From: Burkholderia diffusa
GTDB taxonomy: Bacteria > Pseudomonadota > Gammaproteobacteria > Burkholderiales > Burkholderiaceae
Length of the DNA stretch: 64,000 bases
Reading direction: 5' to 3'
Assembly (NCBI RefSeq): GCF_001718315.1
Contig: NZ_CP013362.1
Span: forward strand, 2,356,001-2,420,000
The notes under the pieces are model-generated. The model saw only the letters and a list, made by a program, of their open reading frames with translations. It searched no databases and was not told the DNA's origin. Below are positions 48,370-57,989 of the stretch, piece after piece. Numbering within the stretch: the stretch's first letter is position 1; the number at the start of each line of letters is the position of its first letter. Position numbers and translations under genes: made by a program.

Positions 48370-48473
48370 GCGCGCCCCCCGCGTCCGTATTGCACGAGCT
48401 TCCCGCAACCGGCGAGCAAACCGAGGATCAGCGCGGTGAACAACACCAGCGCGCCGATGAAAACCCCATCCAT
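48366..48473 (-). CDS. 35-residue membrane mini-protein heading the kdp operon
   Basis: Starts [17 protein letters not shown], one hydrophobic helix over about residues 4-23, then Gly/Cys and a basic tail ([11 protein letters not shown]). GGAGAA lies 8 bases before the ATG and its stop overlaps the kdpF ATG (GCATGA), so it is very likely translated and coupled. It is not part of the canonical kdpFABC set. It may be a second small subunit or a remnant; no function is claimed. Confidence 0.65.
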   Translation of the reverse strand: MDGVFIGALVLFTALILGLLAGCGKLVQYGRGGRA

Positions 48474-48557
48474 TTTTGTGTTCTCCGTCGTCGAAATCGG
48501 ACGACTAGAACCTTATGGGAACGCGCGTAAAGGTCGGGTCAAAGGTGATCGGGGCGG

Positions 48558-48574
48558 TATAAAAAACGCGTAAA
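48558..48574 (-). promoter_or_regulatory. possible KdpE binding site upstream of the kdp operon
   Basis: Minus strand TTTACG-N5-TTTATA is a direct repeat with 11-base spacing, resembling the E. coli KdpE site (TTTATA-N5-TTTACA) with half-sites exchanged. It is 85-100 bases upstream of the first kdp start. A possible -35 TTGACC follows at about 48540. Inference from similarity only. Confidence 0.4.
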
Positions 48575-48678
48575 CGCGTGCGGCGGGGAACCGGGGAGCG
48601 GGATGAAGACGGAACGGACGGCAAACGGCGCCGCCCGTCACGGTGCGTGCCGGCGTGGCGCCGGCACGAAGGGATGCG

Positions 48679-49653
48679 TCACGGAACGAGGATCGTCGAG
48701 CCGGTCGTCTTGCGCGACTCGAGGTCGGCATGCGCGCGGCCGACTTCCGCGAGCGGATAGCGCTGGTTGATGCTGGTCTTCACCTTGCCCGACAGGATCA
48801 CGTCGAACAGTTCGGCGGCTGCGGATTCGAGATCCGCGCGTTTCGCGATGTACGAGAACAGCGTCGGCCGCGTGAAGAACAGCGAGCCGCGCGACGAAAA
48901 CTCCTTCGAGTCGATCGGCGGCAGCGGGCCCGATGCATTGCCGAAGCTGACGAAATACCCGAGCGGCGCGAGGCAGTCCAGCGAACCGATGTAGGTGTCC
49001 TTGCCGATCGAATCGTAGACGACCGGCACGCCCGCGCCGTGCGTGATCTCCTTCACGCGTTGCGTGAAGTTCTCGCGCGTATAGACGATCGGATGATCGC
49101 AGCCGTGCGCCTTCGCGAGCGCGGCCTTCTCGTCGGACCCGACCGTCCCGATCACGGTCGCGCCGAGTGCCTTCGCCCACTGGCACACGAGCAGGCCGAC
49201 ACCGCCGGCCGCCGCATGGATCAGGATCGTGTCACCGGCCTTCACCGGGTACGTGCGGCGCAGCAGGTAGTGCGCGGTCAGCCCCTGCAGCATCACCGAT
49301 GCCGCGTCGTCGTAGCTGATCCCGTCGGGCAGCTTCACGAGCCGCTCGGCCGGCATCACGCGCTCCTGCGCATACGCGCCCGGCGGCTGCCCGACGTAGG
49401 CGACGCGGTCGCCCGCCTTGAGCGCGGTCACGCCGTCGCCGACCGCCGTCACCTCGCCCGCGGCCTCCATCCCGAGGCCGCCGGGCAGCGGCTGCGGATA
49501 CAGGCCGGTGCGGAAATACACGTCGATGTAGTTGAGCCCGACCGCATGCTGCCGAATGCGGACTTCGCCCGCCTTCGGCTCGCCGACCTCGACATCGACC
49601 CACTTCATCACATCCGGGCCGCCCGGCTGGTCGTATCGGATTGCTTTCGGCAT
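48679..49653 (-). CDS. quinone oxidoreductase (zeta-crystallin/QorA-like)
   Basis: 324-residue MDR enzyme. It starts MPKAIRYDQPGGPDVMKWVDVEVG; PGGLGMEAAGEVTAVGDGV and HAAAGGVGLLVCQWAKALGA (NADPH site) are QorA signatures. No zinc-binding cysteines. One-electron quinone reduction is the family reaction; it is a different paralogue from the gene at 8155-9174. Confidence 0.9.
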   Translation of the reverse strand: MPKAIRYDQPGGPDVMKWVDVEVGEPKAGEVRIRQHAVGLNYIDVYFRTGLYPQPLPGGLGMEAAGEVTAVGDGVTALKAGDRVAYVGQPPGAYAQERVMPAERLVKLPDGISYDDAASVMLQGLTAHYLLRRTYPVKAGDTILIHAAAGGVGLLVCQWAKALGATVIGTVGSDEKAALAKAHGCDHPIVYTRENFTQRVKEITHGAGVPVVYDSIGKDTYIGSLDCLAPLGYFVSFGNASGPLPPIDSKEFSSRGSLFFTRPTLFSYIAKRADLESAAAELFDVILSGKVKTSINQRYPLAEVGRAHADLESRKTTGSTILVP

Positions 49654-49792
49654 CGTACTCCTCCTTGTCTCATCGTCGGTTCGGAAACGGTGAACGCGAT
49701 CGGCACGCTGCTTCGCGGCATCGCGTAGCGCATGCGAAAGATCGCGAAGCCCGATTCTCGCGCGTCAGATGAAGTCGTGCAGGCAGTCGTTC

Positions 49793-49818
49793 ATTATCCC
49801 TGCCGCGTCAGGGGTAAT
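49793..49818. other. inverted repeat in the gap before the low-GC islet
   Basis: ATTATCCCTG and CAGGGGTAAT (one wobble) around 6 bases, in the otherwise empty 349-base gap 49654-50002. The flank from about 49860 on turns AT-rich, marking the start of the islet. No attachment site or integrase is visible. Confidence 0.35.
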
Positions 49819-50002
49819 AGGATCGTCGGTTCCGCCATCAGCGATGGCAACCTCACGGATCGTTGATTTTTAACGTTCGCCAAATCAGACATTTCCAATA
49901 TTCAGACGGCGTAGAACCCGCTAGCTTTTCTCAATTGATCGACAAGATGCCTTGCCAAGAGGAGTTGCGCAATTTCGACACCGCACGAGATCGGAGCCTT
50001 CC

Positions 50003-51192
50003 ATGACTAATCCAGAAGAAAAAACACCCTACCTCAAGATCCACTGGTTCATCCACAAATGGGTCATATGCGGCGGTGCCGACGGATGTGAAATCGTTCG
50101 CAATGCCGAGCTGAGTCTGGATCAAGCACCGCCGATGCCCGCATCGCCGAAGACTCCCGCGCAGACGAGCAAGCCGGTTACAAAACCCGATCCGGCGACG
50201 AAAATGCTGGACGACGTCGAAGCGATGCTCAACGCCGTCTCCCGATTCCGAACCTGGCTGAATACGCCAGATCCGCCGAAGTCTGTGCCTATCGCACAAC
50301 CTCCACAGCCGAACCGGGAAGCAATTCCACCGTTCGATATACAAGAGATTCCGCTAACGATGCGTAAATTGAACATGCCTGTTGGTGCGAAGCTGATGGA
50401 GCGCTGGTTTGCGGGCGAACTCAACTACTCTCCCGATGATGCCGCAGAAAAGATGGGCGTCGATCAAAACGGCACCCGCTACCCGCCAGGCATGATTAGC
50501 AAGACGGACATCTCAATGAAATGGATCCTCGGTTTCGAACGAGCGAAATCTCGGTACGAAACTCTCGTCAAGCAAGCAATATTCAATTCAGCGTCTTTAG
50601 CAAGAATCGCCGCAATTTTGAAGCGCTATCCGCGCAGAATACCCATCGATGCAAACGAAATATTTGGGGGAAGAATAGAAGATATCCATCAACATCTGCA
50701 ATTCCAGATGGTAGGCGTCGAAAGCTCATGGTCGCAAAAACTGAGGCAGGCATACAACCGAGCCGTCGAAGATCGCGGCGTTCCGGACGACCTCACCGCC
50801 GCACTCGGTTCGTTTACGATCTATGCTGCAATCGAGCGCGCGTATGTCGATGTCAACTCAGCCGTAGTCGATGAGATCTCAGTGTATGTAAAAGATAATT
50901 ACACGTTCAATACCGAACCGGACAGAATCTCACAATACCTCGGCCATTGGAGTAGCAAGGGGGTCATCGTGGTACCTGCCACCATGGCCGCGACGACCGT
51001 CGCCAATCGAAGCTGGGCCGGGTTTCGGTCAAGCTGGGAAATCCCCGGATCAAAGGAAATGTTTACTATCCCGTGCGCAACGCGGATTTCCGAAACTGGC
51101 AAATGAAGCATCGACGCGGTGGAGACTTCATGATCTACTCCGATCGCATCATACTGAGCCTGCTGCTCCATCCGATCAAGGTGTATCTATGA
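50003..51192 (+). pseudogene. DUF6402-family gene with a C-terminal frameshift
   Basis: The frame from ATG 50003 reads a DUF6402-like protein (FDIQEIPLTMRKL, then KLMERWFAG, MKWILGFERAK and the VKDNYTFN...QYLGHWSSKGVI segment) but diverges after about residue 333 and stops at 51106. The family's C-terminus (KGNVYYPVRNADFR, GGDFMIYSDR) continues in the next frame from about 51030 and ends at a TGA (51190-51192) that overlaps the following ATG. One missing base between about 51000 and 51035 would explain it; either a disrupted gene or a sequence error. Locally low GC. DUF6402 proteins are often seen near type VI secretion VgrG genes; none is here. Confidence 0.65.
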
Positions 51193-51686
51193 TCACGGAA
51201 GCCGCGCATCTGACTTGGGTAATCGCACTATTCGCAACCCCGGTCATTATCCTGCTAGTGCCCCCTTATCTGCTCGCGGCCGCACTTTTTGCCTTGTCTG
51301 GAACGCGACAAAACCGGCAACGCCGCATCAGACGCGCGGTGAAACATGCGTCGTTCGTGGTCGCAGCAACTGCCGGCATTGGCTATCTCGGGTACAACGT
51401 ATGGCTTGCCGAACTACGCCAGACGGCCCACGCTTGCACATCGCAGATGTCATCTGACAGGAGGTATGTCGTGACACAGTGCCTATTGAACGCCGGATAC
51501 GACGTACTGCGCGTATACGACGACCACACCAAACGAATGCTCGCAGAGAGAACCTACGCCTGTGAGCCATCCAATATAACAATGGTGATCGCCGAGGGAC
51601 GCACCTTCGACGGTTGTGCCGCCGAGAAGAGCAACATCACACTTCCTCCGTCGATACTGGATCAGGTACGTGCGCGACTGCCGTAA
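51189..51686 (+). CDS. two-helix membrane protein with cysteine-rich periplasmic domain, unknown
   Basis: 165 residues. Two hydrophobic segments (about 10-37 and 54-73) flank a strongly basic loop (RQNRQRRIRR), so by the positive-inside rule both ends face the periplasm. The C-terminal 90 residues carry four cysteines (83, 98, 125, 143). The ATG overlaps the restored end of the DUF6402 frame. Not recognised. Position and topology fit an immunity-type partner for the DUF6402 protein, an inference only. Confidence 0.7.
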   Translation: MITEAAHLTWVIALFATPVIILLVPPYLLAAALFALSGTRQNRQRRIRRAVKHASFVVAATAGIGYLGYNVWLAELRQTAHACTSQMSSDRRYVVTQCLLNAGYDVLRVYDDHTKRMLAERTYACEPSNITMVIAEGRTFDGCAAEKSNITLPPSILDQVRARLP

Positions 51687-51758
51687 CGACCATGCACACA
51701 CGCCCACTCATTGCTGTCATCACGTCCTCGCAGGAGTAATACAAACCACTTCGTAGAC

Positions 51759-52151
51759 CTAGCACCGATCTGCCATGTTCCGCGCCAGATCGTCGAGCAG
51801 CATCCGCGCGGTCGCCACGTTCGTCGCGACCGGCACGTTGTGCACGTCGCACGCACGCACCAGCGCGGTGATGTCCGGATCGTGCGGCTGCGCGGTCATC
51901 GGGTCGCGCAGGAACACGACGATGTCGACGCGGCCTTCGGCCAGTTCCGCCCCGATCTGCAGGTCGCCGCCGAGCGGCCCCGACAGCTTGCGCTCGACCT
52001 CGAGGCCGTGCGCGGCGGCGATGCGGCCGCCCGTCGTGCCCGTTCCGACCAGCCTGCATTGCGCGAGCGTCTCGCGGTACTGGCCCGCGAGCGCGACGAT
52101 CTCGTCCTTCTTCGCGTCGTGCGCGATCAATGCGATGCGGGGTTTGCTCAT
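51759..52151 (-). CDS. mgsA: methylglyoxal synthase
   Basis: 130 residues. Converts dihydroxyacetone phosphate to methylglyoxal. GTGTTGGRI phosphate-binding segment and catalytic D63 in [11 protein letters not shown]; DPHxHDPD-like [14 protein letters not shown] and VATNVATA complete the family pattern. ATG at 52151 with AAGGAATCGGAG before it; 78 bases of open frame upstream are not family-like. Confidence 0.95.
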   Translation of the reverse strand: MSKPRIALIAHDAKKDEIVALAGQYRETLAQCRLVGTGTTGGRIAAAHGLEVERKLSGPLGGDLQIGAELAEGRVDIVVFLRDPMTAQPHDPDITALVRACDVHNVPVATNVATARMLLDDLARNMADRC

Positions 52152-52206
52152 CTCCGATTCCTTCGTGGGTCGATTGTTGTCGTATGCATGAATGGCGGCG
52201 CGCGCG

Positions 52207-52986
52207 TCAGAACGTGCCTGGATATGCACCGCCGTCGAGCAGCCAGTTCTGCCCGGTGATATAGCCGGCGTGCACGCTGCAGAGGAACGCGCACGCCGCG
52301 CCGAATTCGGCGCGCGTGCCGAGGCGCCCGGCCGGGATTTCCTTCGCGCGCCGCGTGCGCATCTCCTCGACCGTCACGCCCTGCGCCTTCGCAGACGCCG
52401 CGAGCGTCGTCGCGATCCGGTCGGTGTCGAACAGCCCGGGCAGCAGATTATTGATCGTCACACCCTGCCCCGCGACCTTGCGCGACAGCCCCGCGACGAA
52501 GCCGGTCAGCCCCGAGCGCGCACCGTTCGACAGCGCGAGCACGTCGATCGGCGCCTTCACGGCCGAACTCGTGATGTTGACGATCCGGCCGAAACCGCGC
52601 CCGATCATCCCGTCGACGGTCGCCCGGATCAACTCGATCGGCGTCAGCATGTTCGACTCCAGCGCGCGGATCCAGTCGTCGTGCGAGAAATCACGGAAGT
52701 CGCCGGGCGGCGGCCCGCCGGCATTCGTCACGAGAATGTCCGGTTGCGGGCAGGCGGCGAGCGCGGCCGCGCGGCCGTCGGGCGTCGTGATGTCGCAGGC
52801 GACGGCGGTGATCGACACGTTCGACTCGGCGCGGATCTCCTCCGCGGTTTCCTCCAGCGTGGCGCGCGTGCGCGCGACGATCACGAGATTCACGCCCTCG
52901 GCGGCCAGCGCTTCCGCGCAGCCGCGACCGAGCCCCTTGCTCGCCGCGCACACGAGCGCGGTTTTTCCTGCGATGCCGAGATCCAT
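52207..52986 (-). CDS. SDR-family oxidoreductase
   Basis: 259 residues, start [22 protein letters not shown]. The cofactor loop is AASKGLGRG rather than TGxxxGIG, which matches a subgroup of SDRs (3-oxoacyl-ACP reductase-like). NAG, then [16 protein letters not shown] where the usual catalytic Tyr region reads LSNGARSG: the YxxxK motif is replaced by NGARS, so the catalytic Tyr appears absent or shifted; catalytic competence is uncertain. Confidence 0.82.
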   Translation of the reverse strand: MDLGIAGKTALVCAASKGLGRGCAEALAAEGVNLVIVARTRATLEETAEEIRAESNVSITAVACDITTPDGRAAALAACPQPDILVTNAGGPPPGDFRDFSHDDWIRALESNMLTPIELIRATVDGMIGRGFGRIVNITSSAVKAPIDVLALSNGARSGLTGFVAGLSRKVAGQGVTINNLLPGLFDTDRIATTLAASAKAQGVTVEEMRTRRAKEIPAGRLGTRAEFGAACAFLCSVHAGYITGQNWLLDGGAYPGTF

Positions 52987-53204
52987 GGTCGATTCCCTTG
53001 TGGCAACGCGCGCCGGCCGAGCCCCCGCCGCGTTGCCGGAACGGACGCGCGGTCGGGTACGGGCGCGCTCGGCGCGCGGATTGTCGTGAGACGTCGATAA
53101 TATCCGGATCACGTGGCGCGCCTTGGTAAAATTGCGGCCATAAGCGATGGCCGGCCTGGCGCCGGCGCCGCCCCGATCCCCTTTTGCCGCCAAGGCACCC
53201 CGTC

Positions 53205-53855
53205 ATGAAACAGGACAGCCGTTTCCCGAATCTCTTCATCACCGATCACCCGCTGATCCAGCACAAGCTGACCCACATGCGCGACAAGGACACGTCGACG
53301 CGCACGTTCCGCGAACTGCTGCGCGAGATCACGCTGCTGATGGGCTACGAGATCACCCGCAACCTCCCGATCACGACCAAGCGGGTCGAAACCCCGCTCG
53401 TGGCGGTCGACGCGCCGGTGATCGCGGGCAAGAAGCTCGCGATCGTGCCCGTGCTGCGCGCCGGCATCGGGATGTCGGACGGCCTGCTCGACCTGGTGCC
53501 GTCCGCGCGCGTCGGCCACATCGGCGTCTACCGCGCCGAGGATCACCGTCCGGTCGAATACCTGGTGCGCCTGCCCGATCTCGAGGATCGCATCTTCATC
53601 CTGTGCGACCCGATGGTCGCGACCGGTTATTCGGCCGTGCACGCGGTCGACGTTCTCAAGCGCCGCAACGTGCCGGCCGCGAACATCATGTTCGTCGCGC
53701 TGGTCGCCGCTCCCGAGGGTGTGCAGGTGTTCCAGGACGCGCACCCCGACGTGAAGCTGTTCGTCGCGTCGCTCGACTCGCACCTGAACGAGCACGCGTA
53801 CATCGTGCCGGGCCTGGGCGACGCGGGCGACCGCCTGTTCGGCACCAAGAACTGA
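53205..53855 (+). CDS. upp: uracil phosphoribosyltransferase
   Basis: 216 residues; salvages uracil to UMP with PRPP. Start [53 protein letters not shown] and the PRPP loop [12 protein letters not shown] are present. ATG at 53205 gives the usual length. Divergent from the SDR gene; the 218-base gap between them has a TAAAAT at 53127-53132 as a possible -10. Confidence 0.97.
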
Positions 53856-53867
53856 CGCGCGCCGCCG

Positions 53868-53885
53868 CCGGGCCGCGCGGCCCGG
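53868..53885 (+). terminator. GC-only hairpin after upp
   Basis: CCGGGCCGCGCGGCCCGG is perfectly self-complementary and lies 12 bases after upp, but no U-run follows. Confidence 0.35.
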
Positions 53886-54074
53886 CGCGCGCCGAGCGGC
53901 CCTCCCGGCCGTTCGGCCATGCACGGCGGCCCCGAAGTGACGGTCGCCGCGTGATAAAATCACGATCCACTCGACACGCGCGGCCCCGCGGCATCACGCC
54001 CGCCCAGACGGCCGCCGATTCAACGACACATTGGCACAATCGCCCGCGCAGCGCGCCCGGGCACGGAGAAAGGT

Positions 54075-54803
54075 ATGGCTGGTCATTCGAAATGGGCCAA
54101 CATCAAGCATAAGAAGGCAGCGGCCGACGCGAAGCGCGGCAAGATCTGGACCCGCCTGATCAAGGAAATCCAGGTCGCGGCCCGCCTCGGCGGCGGCGAC
54201 GCCAGTTCGAACCCGCGTCTGCGCCTCGCCGTCGACAAGGCGGCCGACGCAAACATGCCGAAAGACAACGTCAAGCGCGCGATCGACCGCGGCGTCGGCG
54301 GCGCGGACGGCGCGAACTACGAGGAAATCCGCTACGAAGGCTACGGCATCGGCGGCGCGGCGGTCATCGTCGACACGCTGACCGACAACCGCACCCGCAC
54401 GGTCGCGGAAGTCCGTCACGCATTCTCGAAGTTCGGCGGCAACATGGGCACCGACGGTTCGGTCGCGTTCATGTTCGATCACGTCGGCCAGTTCCTGTTC
54501 GCGCCCGGCACGTCGGAAGACGCGCTGATGGAAGCGGCGCTCGAAGCCGGCGCGGACGACGTCAGCACGAACGACGACGGCTCGATCGAAGTGCTGTGCG
54601 ACTGGCAGGCCTTCTCGGCGGTGAAGGATGCGCTCGAAGCCGCGGGCTTCAAGGCCGAGCTCGCCGAAGTGACGATGAAGCCGCAGAACGAAGTCGAATT
54701 CACCGGCGACGATGCGGCGAAGATGCAGAAGCTCCTGGACGCGCTCGAGAACCTCGACGACGTGCAGGAGGTGTATACGAACGCCATCATCGTCGAGGAA
54801 TGA
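54075..54803 (+). CDS. yebC: YebC/PmpR-family regulatory protein
   Basis: 242 residues starting [23 protein letters not shown], the YebC signature. YebC-type proteins act as transcription regulators or as translation factors that relieve ribosome stalling. GAGAAAGG precedes the ATG. Immediately upstream a GTGAT-AAA-ATCAC element (53951-53963) overlaps a TAAAAT -10 candidate. Confidence 0.95.
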   Translation: MAGHSKWANIKHKKAAADAKRGKIWTRLIKEIQVAARLGGGDASSNPRLRLAVDKAADANMPKDNVKRAIDRGVGGADGANYEEIRYEGYGIGGAAVIVDTLTDNRTRTVAEVRHAFSKFGGNMGTDGSVAFMFDHVGQFLFAPGTSEDALMEAALEAGADDVSTNDDGSIEVLCDWQAFSAVKDALEAAGFKAELAEVTMKPQNEVEFTGDDAAKMQKLLDALENLDDVQEVYTNAIIVEE

Positions 54804-54853
54804 GATGCCGGCCGCCGTGCGCATCGTCGCGGCGGCGGCCCGACCGATTTCGC

Positions 54854-54890
54854 GGCCGGCGCGCCTGCGCGTGCCGGCCGCCCTGTTTTC
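54854..54890 (+). terminator. terminator after yebC
   Basis: GGCCGGC and GCCGGCC arms with inner GCGC/GCGC pairing, followed by GCCCTGTTTTC. Lies between yebC and purD. Confidence 0.6.
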
Positions 54891-54908
54891 TAGTCTGCGG
54901 GGAATCCC

Positions 54909-56189
54909 ATGAAACTACTCGTCGTCGGTTCCGGCGGCCGCGAACATGCGCTGGCGTGGAAGCTCGCGCAATCGCCGCGTGTCCAGATGGTCTACGTCGC
55001 GCCCGGCAATGGCGGCACGGCGCAGGACGAGCGTCTGAAGAACGTCGACATCACGTCGCTGGACGCGCTGGCCGATTTCGCGGAAAGCGAAGGCGTCGCG
55101 TTCACGCTCGTCGGGCCGGAAGCGCCGCTCGCGGCCGGCATCGTCAACCTGTTCCGCGCGCGCGGCCTGAAGGTGTTTGGCCCGACCCGCGAAGCCGCGC
55201 AGCTCGAAAGCTCGAAGGATTTCGCGAAAGCGTTCATGAAGCGCCACGGCATCCCGACCGCCGACTACGAAACCTTCTCCGACGCCGCCGCCGCACACGC
55301 GTACATCGACGCGAAGGGGGCGCCGATCGTCGTGAAGGCCGACGGCCTTGCGGCCGGCAAGGGCGTCGTCGTCGCGATGTCGCTGGAAGAAGCGCATGCC
55401 GCGGTCGACATGATGCTGTCGGGCAACAAGCTCGGCGACGCCGGTGCGCGCGTCGTGATCGAGGAATTCCTCGACGGCGAGGAAGCAAGCTTCATCGTGA
55501 TGGTCGATGGCAAGCATGCGCTGGCGCTGGCTTCCAGCCAGGACCACAAGCGCCTGCTCGACGAGGATCGCGGCCCGAACACGGGCGGCATGGGCGCCTA
55601 TTCGCCCGCGCCGATCGTCACGCCGCAGATGCACGCGCGCGTGATGCGCGAAATCATCATGCCGACGGTGCGCGGGATGGAGAAGGACGGCATCCGCTTC
55701 ACGGGCTTCCTGTATGCGGGCCTGATGATCGACAAGGAAGGCAATCCGCGCACGCTCGAGTTCAACTGCCGGATGGGCGACCCCGAGACGCAGCCGATCA
55801 TGGCGCGCCTGAAAAGCGATTTCTCGAAGGTCGTCGAACAGGCGATCGCGGGCACGCTCGACACGGTCGAACTCGACTGGGACCGCCGCACCGCGCTCGG
55901 CGTCGTGCTGGCCGCGCACGGCTATCCGGACGCGCCGCGCAAGGGCGACCGCATCAACGGAATCCCGGCCGAAACCGAACAGGCCGTGACGTTCCATGCG
56001 GGCACGACGCTCGCCGAAGGCGACAAGCTCGTCACGTCGGGCGGCCGCGTGCTGTGCGTGGTCGGCCTCGCCGATTCGGTGCGCGAAGCGCAGCAGCATG
56101 CGTACGACACGATCAACCAGATCAATTTCGAAGGCATGCAGTACCGTCGCGACATCGGCTTCCGCGCGCTGAACCGCAAGAGCGCGTGA
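54909..56189 (+). CDS. purD: phosphoribosylamine-glycine ligase (GARS)
   Basis: 426-residue ATP-grasp enzyme of purine synthesis. N-terminal MKLLVVGSGGREHALAWKL, ATP-grasp lysine region KADGLAAGKGV, metal-binding EFNCRMGDPETQ and NTGGMGAYSPAP are all present. Preceded by TCTAGTC-like -10 sequence at about 54889; the next gene hemF begins 119 bases later. Confidence 0.98.
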   Translation: MKLLVVGSGGREHALAWKLAQSPRVQMVYVAPGNGGTAQDERLKNVDITSLDALADFAESEGVAFTLVGPEAPLAAGIVNLFRARGLKVFGPTREAAQLESSKDFAKAFMKRHGIPTADYETFSDAAAAHAYIDAKGAPIVVKADGLAAGKGVVVAMSLEEAHAAVDMMLSGNKLGDAGARVVIEEFLDGEEASFIVMVDGKHALALASSQDHKRLLDEDRGPNTGGMGAYSPAPIVTPQMHARVMREIIMPTVRGMEKDGIRFTGFLYAGLMIDKEGNPRTLEFNCRMGDPETQPIMARLKSDFSKVVEQAIAGTLDTVELDWDRRTALGVVLAAHGYPDAPRKGDRINGIPAETEQAVTFHAGTTLAEGDKLVTSGGRVLCVVGLADSVREAQQHAYDTINQINFEGMQYRRDIGFRALNRKSA

Positions 56190-56308
56190 CGCCCTGACCG
56201 CCGCCGTGCCGTCGCAAGCGGCGGCCTCCTCTGCCGGGGTTCGATAGAATGCCCGGCAGATGCCTTTTTTACGGCCCCCGCTTTCGCGCGGAGGCACCCA
56301 GTTCAGAC

Positions 56309-57229
56309 ATGACCGATTCGACCTACGACGTGGCGCGCGTGCGCACGTACCTCCAGGGCCTGCAGACACGCATCGCCGACGCGCTCGGCGCGCTCGACGG
56401 CACGCCGCTCGCGACCGATGCGTGGCAGCGCGGGCCGCAAGAGCGCCTGCGCGGCGGCGGCTGCACGCGGATTCTCGAAGGCGGCCGCGTGTTCGAGCGC
56501 GCGGGGATCGGCTTTTCCGACGTCGCGGGCGACGCGCTGCCGCCGTCGGCGAGCGCCGCGCGCCCGCAGCTGGCCGGCCGCGGCTTCGAGGCGCTCGGCG
56601 TGTCGCTCGTGCTGCACCCGCGCAACCCGTACTGCCCGACGGTGCACATGAACGTGCGGATGCTGATCGCGACGAAACCGGGCGAGGCCCCGATCTTCTG
56701 GTTCGGCGGCGGCATGGATCTGACACCCGTTTATCCATTCGAGGACGACGCGCGGCATTTCCACCAGACCTGCAAGGACGCGCTCGATCCGTTCGGTGCC
56801 GAGCTCTATCCGCGTTTCAAGACGTGGTGCGACGAGTATTTCTTCCTGAAGCACCGCAACGAGACGCGTGGCATCGGCGGGATCTTCTTCGACGATTTCT
56901 CCGAGCCCGGATTCGAACGCTCGTTCGAGATGATGCAAGGCGTCGGCGACGCGTTCCTGAACGCGTATTTGCCGATCGTCGAACGCCGGATCGCGCTGCC
57001 GTACGGCGAGCGTGAACGCGAGTTCCAGGCTTATCGGCGCGGCCGCTACGTGGAATTCAACCTCGTGTTCGACCGCGGCACGCTGTTCGGCCTGCAAAGC
57101 GGCGGACGGACGGAGTCGATCCTGATGTCGATGCCGCCGGTCGCGAACTGGCGCTACAACTGGCAACCCGAGCCGGGCTCGCCCGAAGCGCGCCTGAGCG
57201 AGTTCCTCGTGCCGCGCGACTGGGTCTAA
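56309..57229 (+). CDS. hemF: coproporphyrinogen III oxidase, aerobic
   Basis: 306 residues, oxygen-dependent oxidative decarboxylation to protoporphyrinogen IX in heme synthesis. [21 protein letters not shown] with metal His, [11 protein letters not shown], and the C-terminal [31 protein letters not shown] are the diagnostic segments. ATG at 56309; TAGAAT (56245-56250) is a possible -10. Confidence 0.97.
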   Translation: MTDSTYDVARVRTYLQGLQTRIADALGALDGTPLATDAWQRGPQERLRGGGCTRILEGGRVFERAGIGFSDVAGDALPPSASAARPQLAGRGFEALGVSLVLHPRNPYCPTVHMNVRMLIATKPGEAPIFWFGGGMDLTPVYPFEDDARHFHQTCKDALDPFGAELYPRFKTWCDEYFFLKHRNETRGIGGIFFDDFSEPGFERSFEMMQGVGDAFLNAYLPIVERRIALPYGEREREFQAYRRGRYVEFNLVFDRGTLFGLQSGGRTESILMSMPPVANWRYNWQPEPGSPEARLSEFLVPRDWV

Positions 57230-57271
57230 ACCCGCCGCGCTCCGCCGCCTCCAAGAACAGGACACGTTTTT

Positions 57272-57985
57272 CTGAACACCACCGCCCGCCCCGCCCCGCA
57301 GCCGCGCCCGCCGTTACGTCGCATCGGCCTGCTGGGCGGCACGTTCGATCCGATCCACGACGGCCACCTCGCGCTCGCGCGCCGGTTCGCCGACGAGCTC
57401 GGCCTGACCGAGCTCGCGCTGCTGCCCGCCGGACAGCCTTACCAGAAGCGCGATGTGTCGGCCGCCGAGCATCGGCTCGCGATGACGCGCGCCGCTGCCG
57501 ATTCGCTGTCGCTGCCCGGCGTGACGGTCACCGTCGCCACCGACGAGATCGAACATGCGGGGCCGACCTATACGGTCGAGACGCTTGCGCGCTGGCGCGA
57601 GCGGATCGGCCCCGATGCTTCGCTGTCGCTGCTGATCGGCGCCGACCAGCTGGTGAGGCTCGACACGTGGCGCGACTGGCGCAGGCTGTTCGACTACGCT
57701 CACATCTGCGCGGCAACGCGCCCGGGCTTCGACCTCGGCACGGCGTCGCCTGACGTCGCACGCGAAATCGCCCGGCGTCAGGCCGGCGCCGACGTGCTGA
57801 AAGCGACGCCGGCCGGCCACCTGCTGATCGACACGACGCTGGCGTTCGATATCGCCGCAACCGACATCCGTGCGCACCTGCGCGAATGCATCGCGCGTCA
57901 CGCGCAAATGCCCGATGCGTCGGCCGAGCATGTGCCGGCCGCCGTCTGGGCCTATATTCTTCAACATCGTCTCTACCATTCCTGA
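57272..57985 (+). CDS. nadD: nicotinate-nucleotide adenylyltransferase, non-ATG start
   Basis: Joins NaMN and ATP in NAD synthesis. The active-site segment [22 protein letters not shown] lies well upstream of the first in-frame ATG (57455), so a non-ATG start must be used. No ATG, GTG or TTG precedes it in phase after the hemF stop; CTG at 57272 has AGGA 9 bases before it and gives 237 residues (L/M-NTTARP). Later landmarks [14 protein letters not shown] [16 protein letters not shown] and the C-terminal YILQHRLY complete the match. Same frame as hemF, 42 bases after its stop. Confidence 0.9.
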   Translation: MNTTARPAPQPRPPLRRIGLLGGTFDPIHDGHLALARRFADELGLTELALLPAGQPYQKRDVSAAEHRLAMTRAAADSLSLPGVTVTVATDEIEHAGPTYTVETLARWRERIGPDASLSLLIGADQLVRLDTWRDWRRLFDYAHICAATRPGFDLGTASPDVAREIARRQAGADVLKATPAGHLLIDTTLAFDIAATDIRAHLRECIARHAQMPDASAEHVPAAVWAYILQHRLYHS

Positions 57986-57989
57986 TTCC

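Noticed and set aside
40487..48439. 2650-codon plus-strand open frame across the kdp locus
   Set aside because: Antisense shadow caused by strong third-position GC bias; repetitive Arg/His/Asp-rich translation and exact overlap with kdpA-E on the other strand.
51000..51040. Programmed -1 frameshift in the DUF6402 gene
   Set aside because: GGGTTTC occurs here but not in the phase needed for a canonical slippery heptamer, and no obvious pseudoknot follows; a simple indel is likelier.
49654..51758. Genomic island with insertion sequence or phage origin
   Set aside because: Lower GC but no integrase, transposase, tRNA target or flanking direct repeats seen.
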